Shown: positions 35,122 through 48,500 of the stretch, piece after piece
Layout of the letters: every line of letters starts with the position of its first letter
Numbering within the stretch: position 1 is the first letter of the stretch
Assembly: GCF_029784135.1 (NCBI RefSeq)
Contig: NC_073745.1
Coordinates: forward strand, 45,801,521-45,865,520
Length of the DNA stretch: 64,000 bases
Direction: 5' to 3'
From: Toxorhynchites rutilus septentrionalis
Lineage: Eukaryota; Arthropoda; Insecta; Diptera; Culicidae
The notes under the pieces: model-generated
What the model was told of the DNA's origin: nothing
The model's input: the letters and a program-made list of their open reading frames with translations, nothing else
Databases searched by the model: none
Position numbers and translations under genes: made by a program

Positions 35122-36231
35122 ACCTAAAGCGTTTCATAGGGATTTTTGAAAATTCGAAAAATTGCCAAAATGGTGGTTATTTTTGTTAAATGTTATGAGT
35201 TATTTTTCATGAAAAATCACTGTTTAGAAGCTCATTAAAAATCGAGAACATGAGATATCAAAGAACGACTATGTTTTTTACATGCTAATAAAAAATTACA
35301 GCAAATTCGGTCGAGTAAATACTTAGATATCGATAACACAAGATGAAAAAACAAGGTTTCGAGAAAAACGCGTTTCAAAATTTGTACAGCAATACCATAT
35401 ACCTTGAGGTGATTTAATACTTTTGGCTATAACTTTCCAACGAAATCAAATAACGAAAAAATCTTTCAGGACAACATTTCTGAGGGCATAAGCCTCCCAA
35501 AAGTGCAAAAAAAACAAAAATTCTATTTTTCCGATTCTACAGACCGGAGTCACCGGAGACCGGAGTTTTCGAACTGTATAGGCTCTGCAACTTACCTGTA
35601 CCAATCTTCAATAACTGAATCTATATGCAAACCGAAACAAAGCCAATAGTCATGTGATATCTTTTTGTGAAACAATTTAAATCACAATTTATCCGGTCAT
35701 CATTTTTTGTTTTGTTTTCGGATCAATGGAGTGAAAGATTTGCTTAATTTTTCATTCGTTTGAATTTATTATTAGTCCTATTTTCTGTACAAAAAATACA
35801 CTTTTGCGTCCTTTCTAGTCTATGTACAATATATACAATTTCAACAACTGGCTCAGAGTACAAAATTAGATCAAAATATTCGATTGTTATATTCTCTCCT
35901 AATCGTAATACTAATGTTTCGCGTTGCCCACCGTTGCGTACACAGCGCATACAGTGTTCTTGTTGTCACAATCTTTCGTTTCCCAACCTAAATACTATTT
36001 AACAGAGTCTGCTCAAATGACTAGCGATTTTCTAAAACTGAACAAAACTACCTTTTTACAGTAAAACTGTACAAATTTGCTCCTCTATTTCCTTTCTTTT
36101 TCAATTTGTCTCACTCTCACGCACACACACAGTCTTATATTTCTATGGTCTCTCCGCGGCGCACGCACACACACACACCCATCCCTGCCTGTTTACGATC
36201 ACCTCACCCCCGCGCTGCTCGGCACCACCCC
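35122..36231. other. Sequence downstream of the monooxygenase stop, probably its 3' UTR and repeats
   Basis: The monooxygenase gene reads leftward, so its 3' UTR must begin at 36231. A CA/GT-rich stretch lies at 36120-36180. A possible AATAAA signal on the minus strand lies near 35765. 35130-35640 looks like dispersed repeat. No coding region is recognised. Confidence 0.4.
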
Positions 36232-36573
36232 TCACACTACCCCCACTAACCTGACGGTGTTGATAAAGATTACGAACAGCGCCACCCGGGAAACGACGTT
36301 CCCACTGGACCCAAACAGTGCCACCCCGGACGAGCTGCGGATGGATTTACTCCGGGCGGCACCCTCGATCACATTGTTGCTTTCGTCCTCCAGCAGTGTC
36401 CAGCTGGGTGCGTTACCGACACCCCCAGCAGCAGCCTGTGACTCCCGCTCCGTTACGAAGCGATTCACGCTATTGGTGGGACCAGCGCCGGCCGGAGCCG
36501 TTGCGCCGCACGTTGGCGTCGGGCGCCAGATCCGGGTGAGGTTGGGTGCGTACGCGTCCATATTTTCGGTGCC
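36232..36573 (-). CDS. olf413: Monooxygenase exon E (C-terminal extension and hydrophobic tail)
   Basis: The exon has 113 codons plus TGA (36232-36234). It starts GTENMDAYAPNLTRIWRP after CGTCCACAG. A low-complexity Ala/Gly/Ser region follows, then an extreme C-terminus NVVSRVALFVIFINTVRL with no charged tail after it. MOXD1-type proteins end in a similar hydrophobic stretch, so membrane or GPI attachment is likely. Confidence 0.85.
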   Translation of the reverse strand, partial: GTENMDAYAPNLTRIWRPTPTCGATAPAGAGPTNSVNRFVTERESQAAAGGVGNAPSWTLLEDESNNVIEGAARSKSIRSSSGVALFGSSGNVVSRVALFVIFINTVRLVGVV

Positions 36574-39500
36574 CTGTGGACGGAAAAAGAGACAAGTAAA
36601 TCGTTAGAATAGTGCTGCTGCTGCTGCTGCTGCTAATTGTTTGATCTCATTGAAAATTCAAAAGCCAGAAAGAAACCCAGCTCGGCGCGCTGGGGACGGA
36701 AAACTATCCGAGCGAAGAAGGGTGGTCATACTGAAACCTCAATATTTGCATAAAATTGATTTATAAAGTACTTTGCCAAACTATTGTATAATAAATAATC
36801 CTACTTTGCGATTTTCGCCGGTTTCTCCTCAGCTTGGTTTGGTGAAAAAGAACAAAGGCGAGTAGTTAGGAGAGGGAAAGTTTTTTTTGGGTTCTTCCCT
36901 CACATTAAGTGAAGGGAGGAGGTGATTTTTTGGGTCGGAGGATCAGGATTTGGCTTGGTGTGGAATATTTATTTGAAGTTTTGCTCTTGTGGGATGTGAA
37001 AAGGGGGTAATTTGGGTCAAGTGGTTCTCGACTGGTGGAGAGTCGAACTTCTCCAAAGAGTTTTAATTTATTCTAGTCCAACGCATGAGAGGAGTCGTTT
37101 GATGATTAATAATATTGCGAACTTACCGGAATGGGAGTGTTTCGTGCGCTCCAGCAGATCGGCTTAAAGGCACCCTTCCGTATCACATACTGAAAAGCGT
37201 TGAAGTTAACCCGCCAGTCGTAGGAGAGTAGCCGCTCCTCGAGGGTCATTCCGGCGATTTCCGGCGGGGAAGCAATGCGGATGGGATTTGCTCCCGGGGC
37301 CAGCTCGTTGATGCCGACGGCATGCAGCACCGTCGGGAGGCTGGGAATCGAATGGCAGGACGTGAGTTCCTTCTGGCGCGGATAGTACAGACTTAGAACC
37401 AGGCAAGTCTCGTCGCGGGAGGTATAGCCTCCGAGGGCAATCGTCTTCCTGGCGTTGCTGTCGTATGAGCACTCCGCAATGAGACGATCCCCTGGCAGTG
37501 CTTTGACGGGACTGTGCAGCCGTCGGAACTCTTGGTAGTTAGAGTCGACGTTCAGATCGTGAGCGATCGGTGGCAGTTCCTCGCGGTAGCGAATCTGTCG
37601 CAGACGGACCTGCTTACCCATGTGGCTGGTTTGCATCATCACAGCGAAAATGTTGATCCCCGGTCGGGGAAAGGCACGCTGGGTACACTCCTCGATGCAG
37701 TGGCCCTCAGAAACGACACGTTCCTGACCCGGCGGGATAATGTGTCGCCAGTTGGGTTGAATTCCAACCGACAGCACCCCGGCGTCGTGCTTTCGCAGGA
37801 TCGTTGTGTAGTACAAGCGCAGCCCGGAGTTGTCCATGCGAGGACGGAGGTCGATCGAGTTGCTCTGGAAGCCCATGTAGTGCGTCTCCATCATGTAGAA
37901 ACGGGCCTGGTACGAGTCCAGAGGGTAGCCGGCCTCCAGTGGGAAGGTGAAACCCTGTCAAAAAGAGAAAAAAAATATTTGCATCAGATTTTTTGATGAT
38001 GGGTTACGGCTTTCAATAAGGGTGCCAAATCAGAAAACACGATTTTATGAAGTAAAGCTAATGAATGAATTTTAAAGATTCACACACCATTCGAATCGAA
38101 AATTCTCTATATGATTCGTATGAAATGCTGTACATTGAAATTACCCAATCCGCAAACGTTTTGAATCAACGAAAATAGGAAGCTTCCCATTTTCCCATAC
38201 ATTTATTCTATACCAAAACTAGCGTTGGCAGAAAAAATGCTTTTTCGTGTGCTGAATGGTGAAATGAAGAGTTTTAAAATATTTGTATGTATGGGAACAA
38301 ACCACTCTTTCTCTTAGACTGAACGTCAGCTTGGAATTGCACAAAAAATGCAAACGATGCCAAGGGGCTATCAACATACCACGTGAACATAAAAAGTACG
38401 ATTTTAGATTTCCCCTCCCCCTTCGTGTACAAGCGTGGACATAACTATACCCCTCTCCCTGTTGTCCACGTGGACATTCTTCGAATTTTTTTGAATTGAA
38501 AATGTTCAAGTTAAAACCTCGATGTACCCACATGCCATTCTAGGTTTATTTCATGTTATATTTTGTTTCTTTTTTTTAATGAACGGAGAAATTCAAGGAA
38601 ATAAATGATATGTTCAAAAAGCAGCGTTCACTGAAACTTTGTGATCTAGTTCTTCTGTCCATTGTACCTTACTTACTGAGGAATATGATCGATCACAGGA
38701 AAGGCCGGTATATCTTCACTCTCGATTAAAAAATATTTTCAAAGAGAGCGTTCCACTTCCCAGTCTGCGACTTCAGCGTATTGAAGAAGCGTTCCATTTT
38801 TTACAAATCCTCAACCATCAACCATCATTGTCTAGATGATTTTCAAAGATCTTGTGTATGTACGCTGGATGGTACCTAAATTAAAATTTTGTTGTATTAT
38901 GTCCAATTTTGATATCCATTTGTTTTTTATAAGAAGATAACAAAAATAATTGTCCATTAAAAAAAATCAGCTACATACAAACATTTTAGCACTCCTCAAA
39001 ACAGGTGCTATTATTTGTGCATTTTACCTTGTAAAACACGAAGAAACATGTTTTCTGCCAAGGATGCAAACTTTTCTGCCAACGCTAGTTTGGGTGTACA
39101 AATGTGGTCATAATATTTTCTGTTTTGCCGGGCGCGAAAATTTCATTTGCAATTTTCATTTTTAGGAATTTAGGAGGCTCCTAGCAATTGAAAACAGAAA
39201 CAGATTTTAGTCTAACTATAGCCAGCGAGCAGTAGCACTTATTTTAGACTGAGATTTGAATTTGAAAGATGATGTTCTGAATTACATTGGCTTTCATGTG
39301 GATTTAATTCGTCTCAACAGCTTTAGCATTACATAAATGGGCTCTTCAAAGACAACAAGATAACTGGTTTTAAACTTCTAACTATTCGTGTGTTTGTGCT
39401 CACGGGCCAAACGGATTAAAATAACATCTCAACGGACGGTTTTGGGGTTCGGCTTATATTTCATATGCATACAGTCGATATGCAGTCGGTTAATTTTCGT

Positions 39501-42500
39501 CGGATCCGTGAGTAATTCGCGATGACGAAGGTACTGTGTCGACTACTAATTTACTCTCTATCAGATGAGCAGGTCCGAATGCAGTTTTAAACTGTTAGAA
39601 TTTAATGAAAACTGTTTTTTGATACAATTCAAATACACGCAGTCTTGACTATTACTAGGCTATTCATTTTCTAGATTTTCAGCCGCTTTAGTCGGAAAAT
39701 AAAATGTCTTATTAATAATTGACCCAAAAAGTTGTTCCAATACCTTAAAAATTGCTTCCAAAACAAGCTATTGAAATCACACAAATCTGAATAAAAGGTG
39801 GCGCCCGCTTGCCTCAACATTATGCTCCTCTCTTCCAATCCCATTTCTTTTCTGCTGTCGGACCGGAGCGAGCCTTCAGCGAAAATCGAAGTGTGGATGA
39901 CAATTCGATACATATTATTTTCAAACGATGGTGACATTAACTATGTATTTGATAGCAGAGAAAATGAAATGTTTGATGTGGTGTATAGAATATTCCACAA
40001 TATCAAAGAAACCATATTGTTTGATGAAAGTTCGATTTCTATTTGAGCGTTAATGATTCTTTTCCAACTAAACGAAGTAGATTGTGATAATTTTATTCAA
40101 AAGATAAAATATGTAAGAGTTATATGGTCATTAATTATTGATCCGAAAATTTGTTTCAATAGCTTAAGAATTGCTTTGAAAACAGGCTAATGAAATCACA
40201 AAAATCTGTATATAAACTGATGTCCGTTCGGAAATCCATTTCAAGAACGTCGTTTGATATTTGCTGAAGCGGACACGGTTTGCTGAGGAGCGTCGGAAGA
40301 CAATGAAGTGTCTTCGTCAAGGCAGGTAAAGAAGAAGTTTGTATTGAGTTGTGTCCAAGGGCCCTTCTCAGGGCTAGAAACGGATGAACTGCAAACGTTT
40401 AAAGTATCCATAATTCAATAAGAAGAGGAAGACGAAGTAATTTATTCAGTTGCGATCACGAAGGGACATGAGACGGTAGCTCGTTAAGCTGAACGGAGCC
40501 GCATTCTTTGGTAAAATCAGCAGCTCTATTATCAAAAGCCCACAAATACTGATGATTCCAATTGTCGGGTAGTGAAGGGGGAGTGGGGGGATATTATTTG
40601 CGCTGAGTATTTCCGAGGAAGAATCGATTCCTACCTTGAGCGTTAATAATTCTTTTCCAGTTAAACGAAGTGGTATGCTAATCATTCCATTCGAGAGATG
40701 AAATGTCTAAGAGCTATATGCTTGTTACTTATTGATTGCTACGCCAACGGTAGTCCTACGTCCACCTTGTGGTCACAGATATATCCCGCTGCTTTAATTT
40801 TAGCATTTGTTTGTTTAATATTTTACATAGTTGAAGGTTGAGGGCGTTATATTTTTTAGTATTTTTTTTATGCTGATTATTTTTTTCCATAACATATTCT
40901 CGTTTTTAGGTGGTGATTTTTCAAAGTTGACATGTTTTCTGTCTTCGTTCACTATTCTTATGTCACTAGACAAGATTTATGAGACTAGAATTCAGTTTTT
41001 TCGCATGTGCAATATTTTTTCAAAGGAGACTAGCTCATCAGCTTCAATTTGATATGTCGATCATCAGAGTCGGTCATTTCAAGTTGTTCTTGGAAAAACG
41101 GAAAAAAACATTATTTTTCGGACCACCATAAAATGGAAATGGGCACCCTAATGAAAAAAGTAAAAAGACGGGTCTAAGAATTCGCGATAAGGAACAAAAC
41201 TACCAATTTCCACGAAAATTTGAGAACCATTATTTCGGTTTCGGGTGCAGATAAAAAATCTATGTTTTATTTATGACTGATGACTTAGACAGCCGGTGGA
41301 AGACAACTTTTGTTTTCGGTGAGGATGTGCTCACAGCGGAATAATTAAATTCTCGCCTGGCGAAATTTATTACTTATGCAGTGCGCACACAGACCAATAT
41401 GAATACCTTCCACTCTTCTTGGAAGACAAAGCACAAAAGTATCCAAATAATTTAATTTGTATTTCGTACCCATCGCACATTAAATTCATCAACAGTCGGA
41501 GGAGAGCTTCTGGCGTTCACTCAGAAGTCACAAACGAGAAGGAGAAGGTAGGGGGAAAAATCCCGCCCATTCAATGCATAATGGGATTCAAACAAAACAA
41601 AACCAAACCAAAAAAAAACACAAAATAATTATTATTCCAAAACAGTTTTAAGCGGCCAAACGCGCGCGCTCTCATCTGCGCGTCAACGCCCACCGCAAGG
41701 CTTCGCAGCGACGACGAATGACAGATTGGCGGTCGACATACAAACGCAAACACACAGATAAAATAAAAGCACGGGTGATGATAAAGAATTCATAATCGTG
41801 AAAAAAAACACGCTCTGTGAATGGAAACAATGATAAATTTATCCAGCGGGGCGCGCGCTTGTTCCCCCTCCGGGAATGCGCTTAGTGGAACGGAAGACCC
41901 CGGCCGATCTAAGCCACAAGAGTCGTGTGGTTTTGTGACATGGACACACCGAAAGCGAGGCGGCGGAACAGGCGGGAGAACACGGGTGAGTGGGTGTGTG
42001 ATGGGACATTGTTTCTCCCAGCCTCGGCGAAACCAGCAGGGGATGCGCGCGCGTGATCTGTCTTCCAAAGGTACGATGTGTTTTTTTTTCTTAACTACTA
42101 TGTGGGAACTTACCTCCGAGCCACGGGACCACGCGGCGACAATCGAGTTGCAAGTTAGCAGCTCCTTCTCGGCCTGCATGCAGGATCGGCCAAACTCGCG
42201 GGACATGATCTCCAGCTCCGGCGTCGAGCCCTGGCACTCGTACAGGATGATGTGCTTCATGAAGGGCAGATTCGAGCGGGATTCGATCACCGGCTCGTAC
42301 TGTGTGTGTGTGTGTGGAGAAACAGAAAAAAATAGAAACAATCAATCAAACGATCAAAATTTGGCGTCTGTGCGCTGTGTTGTGGTGTGCGGGAAAGCTG
42401 TGCGCTGCCCATTAACTTAATGCGTTTTTTTCTGTTGTTTTAAGGGGGTAAGGAAGTATAGTGTGGAGAGATTGCTTTTAATTGTTCCCAAATTCGTGAG

Positions 42501-45500
42501 AATCAACATAATTATTGACGGATAGCGTGTACGTGCGAAGAGGGGGATACAAAAGTGGTGTAAACCACCGAACGGCGCTCGAGAGAATGAGTGAAATTTA
42601 ATGAAAAACGATTCCAGCTTCCGGATGGCCATTTTTGCTTGCTGCAAATTCGCTTCCTCTGGGGGCCGCCTGCGTTTTAATGTGGGAAATGTTCCGTCAT
42701 TCCGTTTTTTTCTCTATCTTAAATAATCCTTCATTCAGCGGTTGGAGTGAGAGCACCGAACAGGAGTGCAGCTGCTCCCGATCCAAAAATGGAATTGGTG
42801 GATAGTTGTACAAATGATAATAATGGAAAAAGTGGAGAAAAAACTCTCAAAATAACACTGACTGTTGTACCAATTACGAACGAGAAAAAATGAGATGATC
42901 ATACATATCATAATTGACGATTTAATTGATAGGATTTTAAAACAGATGGATAAAGATAATTTAAAGACCTTTCAGTTTTGAACAAAACGTTAGCAAATTC
43001 CGTGATTTTAAAATTAAGAGAAAAATACTCTTGCGAGATTTAATGAGGTCAGCTCAAGAGATCTGAGCCAGTTTGTCGTCATTGGCGTTATTGAATATTC
43101 AGTCATTAAAAAGTGAATTTCAACAATCTAGAACCATCTCACCAACACTTTCGCTAATCCAAAACATCATTCAGAGCTCAACCCTCTCTCGTATAGTTGG
43201 GGTTGATAACGAAAAGGAAGCCACCGTAAGCGCGTATCTTCAAGCCAAGAAGGAATCGTTTTTGCAGGCGCTCTTCCTGGTGAATTTCCTTGCTAATTGT
43301 GCCTTTGGTGATAAAGGAATTACTTTTCCTGCCACAAGTGCAGATTGATTGTCAAACAAGATATATTTAGGGGAGTTTCATAAACTTTTTCGTTCTAAAG
43401 TATTAACGTACTCGTTGCAGTATAAAATTCCAGTCCCACAAATTTAAAATTTTGTCCATACTAACACATGAAAACTTTTTCAAATAATCACAATACAGCT
43501 ATTGAACAGGTGACATCACCGTCGAATTTTGTTTGTGATTGCGGTTGGGAGCTTTTTTGACTTTAGGTGCCTTCAATCCAGCATGTTTCTTTGACTTTCA
43601 GACGAATCCTAGCGACATTCTCATTTTCATTCGATGCCAAGAGAAATATTGAAATTCAAGACGAAGATGATCATTTTTACAGAGGAAGATCTGCTCTATT
43701 TTGTTTGAATATTTAAAAATGTTCAAATATAAAATAACCATTTGTAACATATTGTGCCTTATCACACGTAAAAAACCAAAGCCTCAAGGACCAAAAAACT
43801 TAGTCCCAAAAATGTTAAATACATCTTCAAACATGCCCGAAACACGCCGCAAGAGATTCGAGCTAAATCTTAAATGGCATAAATAATTGTCAAAACCAAA
43901 AAGTCTTTTTTATTATGGCGCTGTGTGCAAGTGTTCTCTAGAAGTCGACACCTCGCTGACGGAAAGTTTATCTCATGAACCATACGGCCGATTTAGCTGA
44001 AATTTTGCATAGAAAAGTTATTTTATCGCATAACCTAGCGGCTTTTTAAAATAAAAAAAAATCTACTAAAATGGACATGATTTTTTTTACAATTCTTGTA
44101 GAAAAAACCTCCACTTCAAATGTTCATATAAAATCGAGAAACCACATTTTCTCAACACGTTTAAAAATTTCATTACTTTAATAACGACTCATTTCTTATG
44201 ATCTATCTGCTATCTGATCAAAATTGTTGGGAAACCAATAAACTTTTCATGAAAAACGATTTTTAAGTTCTTTGTTCAAAAAACTTCAAAAACATCGGGC
44301 TGCTGTTCTATTAATAACTCAACAATGATCATTTCAACTGTCTCCGCTGTCCGGTGGTCTAACTGGATGATGGAAGAACTGAAGGAATACTCTTAAGCCG
44401 AAAAATGGCAACTGTGTAATGTACTATTTATAGATATGATAAACATGTGGCATGTACATGATTAAAATTCGGCTCTGTTGGAGCTAAAATGCTAATGAAA
44501 CTAAAATAAACAAATGGGATAAAAAAAATACTTTAGGAAATCGTTACTAAAAAATCGTATGGTTAAAATTCGAATCGCCAACTGCATGAAAAATCATCTT
44601 AAAAGTTTCATCCTAAGACTAATCATTCTCGAGTTATGGACGTTTTTATATAAGGGAAGTGCGCGTTTGTTTTATCTCGTATAGCACTCTTTTTTTTTTT
44701 ATTTCAACACGCGCTGTATTCTCCAGCAGAGTGGGTAACCGAGGGAACTCGCGTTATTGCGATTTTCTTCAAAGCGCGTGAATAATATAAACCGCATAAA
44801 TGCTTCAACAAACGGCGACAGCAAAATAAAAGCACAAAACTGTAAGAATCCACTTATTTTTTTGAAGAAAAAAAAATTAAACAAATCAAAACAAATATTT
44901 AGTAGCAAATGTGATCTACTTAGGGCCTCAGTTACCAATTGCAGACGCACTTGGGATGCTTTCGATGACGTTTCGAATTTTGGACCCGAGATGCAAAATA
45001 TTTTGTCAAGTTTGTAACATCGGAAATGTGTTATATCTCGCCAAAAAGGGATTGTTAAGGTTATCATTCGAACATGGTTTTTTTGAAATAGGTGTAAAAA
45101 GCTGTTAGTTTTTTTGTATCACTTGCGTCAAAAAACTACATTTTCGCTTCAAATTTCATGAAGCACTAATATTGAACATCTCCATTTCTATGAAACTGCC
45201 AGAGCAATCCTGGAACCAATTGAGAAATTTGGTCAGAATATTTTATTTTTAAAAAATATTCAGCCATTCCATGATCTACCGAAAAAAAATGCTCCGAATT
45301 CCTCAAACACCGCATAGTTATTTTTTTCGAAAAAAATTATACACATATTTTTGTCCTTTTTTGGTGGTTTGATAATTCTACTTTTTTTGTCGATTTTGCC
45401 GAATAGAAGCATTTTTGAGAGTTCCTTTCTTTTGAATTACTAGATCGATTTCTGATGTCTTACTAGCAAATGGAAGGTAACGAAACCATCACAAAACCAA

Positions 45501-48500
45501 GCTTCTTTGTGGTTTTCAAGATGTAGAGATCGAAGAGACTCTGTCCAATTAAATCATTTTTGGAAAGCTCAGCTATTTTTTTTACATGATTCACGAAAAT
45601 TACGGGAACGCTTGTTTTTTTTTTCGTTCTTTACTTGTATATTGTATTTCATTTTTATGCTGAATGCGAATAAAAATCAGTTGAACTCATATTTAAGTTT
45701 TGTGCAGTGTGGGCATTTCTCTTTAAATTTCACTTAAATATCCTTCATTTTTTGGTAGAAGATCGATAATCGATCCAGCAAATAAAAAGTAAATGTGTTT
45801 CCAAAATACATTAAAAAATATTTTAAACGACCATAATCGAAATCGTGCCCCATAAAGGTGGAATAAAAAATTCATACCTTAATCTTTACAAAACTGAACA
45901 AATATTAGAGATAAATATAAGAGGTTCGAGCAAAATCAGAGCTTCATTTTTTCGTTTAAGTATAATTCAAATTATAAGAAATTTGTTAGCAGAGTGTTCC
46001 ACATTATATTTTTTCTTCAGTGAAGATCGACGAGCTTATAAAAACTTTGTCGGAGATGTGTATAGAGTGGGATTCGAGGCATCTGGTATTCGACCGTCTG
46101 TCTTCCTTGTAAAGGAATTCATCATTATACAAGTCCTCTAAAGAAATACATAATCTGACTCACGAGTTCCTGATACATTTCTAATAGAAGGTTCCCGGAA
46201 TAAATCGCCACAGAAAACGACTGCAACAGAAACCACCGCTTATAAAATGTGTAGTAGGCTATAAATATTGTGGCGCGGTATTGTATTTCAAAACAAGAAT
46301 TAACCGGGCAAACGTATCGCCCCAGGCAAACGTAACGCCCCGGGCAGACGTATACCGTCCGACGCTCGCTAGAGCTCGGTCGGACATTGCTAAAGGATCG
46401 TATCCTATGTTTCAAACTAACCGGGCAATCAGTGGATCCCAGGTTTGCGTGCGAGACACCGCCGCTTCCGACGGCGGGTCGGCGGTGGACTCGGATTGCG
46501 TCATCTTGGCGGCATGGGCCGCCTCGATTCCTTATCCTCGCCAAATGGGGACTTCGTCCCCATTACATTGTCCTCAGAATAAATTTCGAAAAACGAGAAC
46601 AAGAGAATAAATTTATAATAGAAATGTGAGGCACATGATGTTTTTCCCGCGCCAAATATTTCTAGCCTACTACACTTTTTCTAAGCGGTTGTTTCTGTTG
46701 CAGTTGTTTACTGTGGCGATTTATTCCGGTCACCCTAATAGAAATACAGGGTGGGTGGGTAATTTCAGAGAATGACAATAATTGATCATTTTTTTAGATA
46801 TGGAATACCTGAAAATTTTTGAAATTATTTCATTAAGTAAAAGGACATCTCTGTTGTATTTCCAAACACTGAAATGGGTGCGTGTATGTTCACATCAGCT
46901 CTAAAATCGCTTCAAAATCACAATTGCACCCAATCCAAACGTATTTTCTGCCCCACTTTCGTTAGTTCGCTTCTCCAAATAACAGCCTCCGCACTGTGTT
47001 ACCGCTGGGAAGTCAATTGTCTGAGAATAGAGCACAGCGTCTAGCGCTGACCCCGTTGATGATGCATCATAAAATTTATTGCGTTCGTACTTTGGAATCC
47101 CCCACCTCACACTGACAAACATCTTCCCGCACCCAAAGCACTGAGCAGCAGCGGCAGCTTCTCTCAATTGTTCGACTTCACCCATTGAGAAGAAGGGGGA
47201 TGATAATTGAGGCTGGGGAGGCGATGAAAAAACCCAAGCTACTGCTGCTGCTGCTGGTGCACTGATTTGAATGCGTTCACCTACCCGTATCATGTGCTGC
47301 TTTCGCACGAACTGGTCCAGCTTGAACATCTTGCACCAGCGCAGATTGTCGTCCCCCATCGGTATCTCGACGTCTTTGTTGCGCAGCTCCAGGGTGCGAG
47401 TGCGCGAGTCCAGCTCGATCGGTACCTGGTTAACACGCTGGGTGAGAAAAATCGGAACCGAATCCTTGAAGGCTTCATTCGGATCCGGCAGTGTACCGAT
47501 GGCCTGGGCCCCATTCCGCGGATCCCGGTTGTGGTACATGTAGATGATCCGGATGGTGTCGTTCTGTGGAAAAGAAAACGGAAGAAAAGAAACGGAAATA
47601 AGCGAGAGGAAAACAGAATAACGGAATCACGAGACGATTGCACGGCGAGGACCTGAACACTTTGTCGGCCTGTCAATTGAATATATTATTGTCAATCTCT
47701 TCCCGGTCCCCGCTGGCGCGGCGGCAGCTATTCCTTTCCAATTATCAGTTTATTCAAATGTAAATTTATTTAAATCTGTTCCTCCCGCGGCAACGTCGAC
47801 CGGCTTCTGCTGCTGCTCGCAAGCCTCAGCGCAACTAGGTCATAAATAGTAGATGATGGACAAGCCATCATCCTTCCGGGGGCCGCGAAGCAGGATGGAC
47901 TCAATGAAGCGTTTACTCTACGGCACTTCCAAACCCCAAAGATGACCTCCCTCTCCCTCTCGCCGCACTTGCGAAACACCGCTTGTGAAATCCACACAGT
48001 AAATCGGGCTGGGACCGGAGCTATGATAACATGCACTCTGCAGAGATTTATCCAACCTACGGTCGGTCGGATTTTGTCTCGCTCGGAGTTAAAAACCACA
48101 CCGCGACTCTTGTCACCCCTACCCCACCGACCGCCATCCGAGAGGGAAGCACACTACAGCACAGAAGTTCATCACAAACGCCCGAAATCGAGAAGAAGCC
48201 TCCAGAGACTCTCTCTCTCCTGCCTCCGCTAGCGCTCTAAGCGTTTTATAATTTAAATTTGCATTCATAACACAGCGCAATTTTGATATTTGCATAAATT
48301 CATCACCACGTCTTCCCAGTGTTCCCTCCCCCCGATTCGGCCTAATGCCGGAAAGTGAGTCTGCCTCTCACTCGCCCGAGCGCTCAAGTTGACTGCTTCC
48401 TGGGGGGGGGGAGGTGTCCTGGAGGGATTTGGAACAGTGGGTGAGAACTTAGTGTGCGCGCGCGGAAGATGAGGGAGGCTATCAGAATTGATACGTTCCA

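Larger units (their letters stand above)
37955..42113. other. Intron C-D of the monooxygenase gene (4.2 kb), repeat-bearing
   Basis: Holds a TIR-bounded element (38216-39089), degenerate direct repeats (39700-40735), the dispersed TAGTCCTACGTC motif at 40751 and repeat fragments at 41030-41240. No coding region is recognised in it. Confidence 0.7.
42300..47284. other. Intron B-C of the monooxygenase gene (5.0 kb), repeat-bearing
   Basis: Begins (gene sense) after exon B and ends in a CA repeat abutting exon C. It contains a truncated SINE A and an 8-9-bp-TSD MITE. A 91-codon frame at 43073-43348 is unrecognised. Confidence 0.7.

Noticed and set aside
36077..36607. 176-codon plus-strand ORF
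   Set aside because: Antisense shadow of monooxygenase exon E plus a CA-rich stretch.
37514..37996. 160-codon plus-strand ORF
   Set aside because: Antisense shadow of exon D.
41821..42420. 199-codon plus-strand ORF
   Set aside because: It lies antisense to monooxygenase exon C, in GC-rich coding DNA where antisense frames stay open; no domain is recognised.
47267..47676. Overlapping ORFs of 90-129 codons on both strands
   Set aside because: Shadows of exon B; only the frame with clean splice sites and family motifs is retained.
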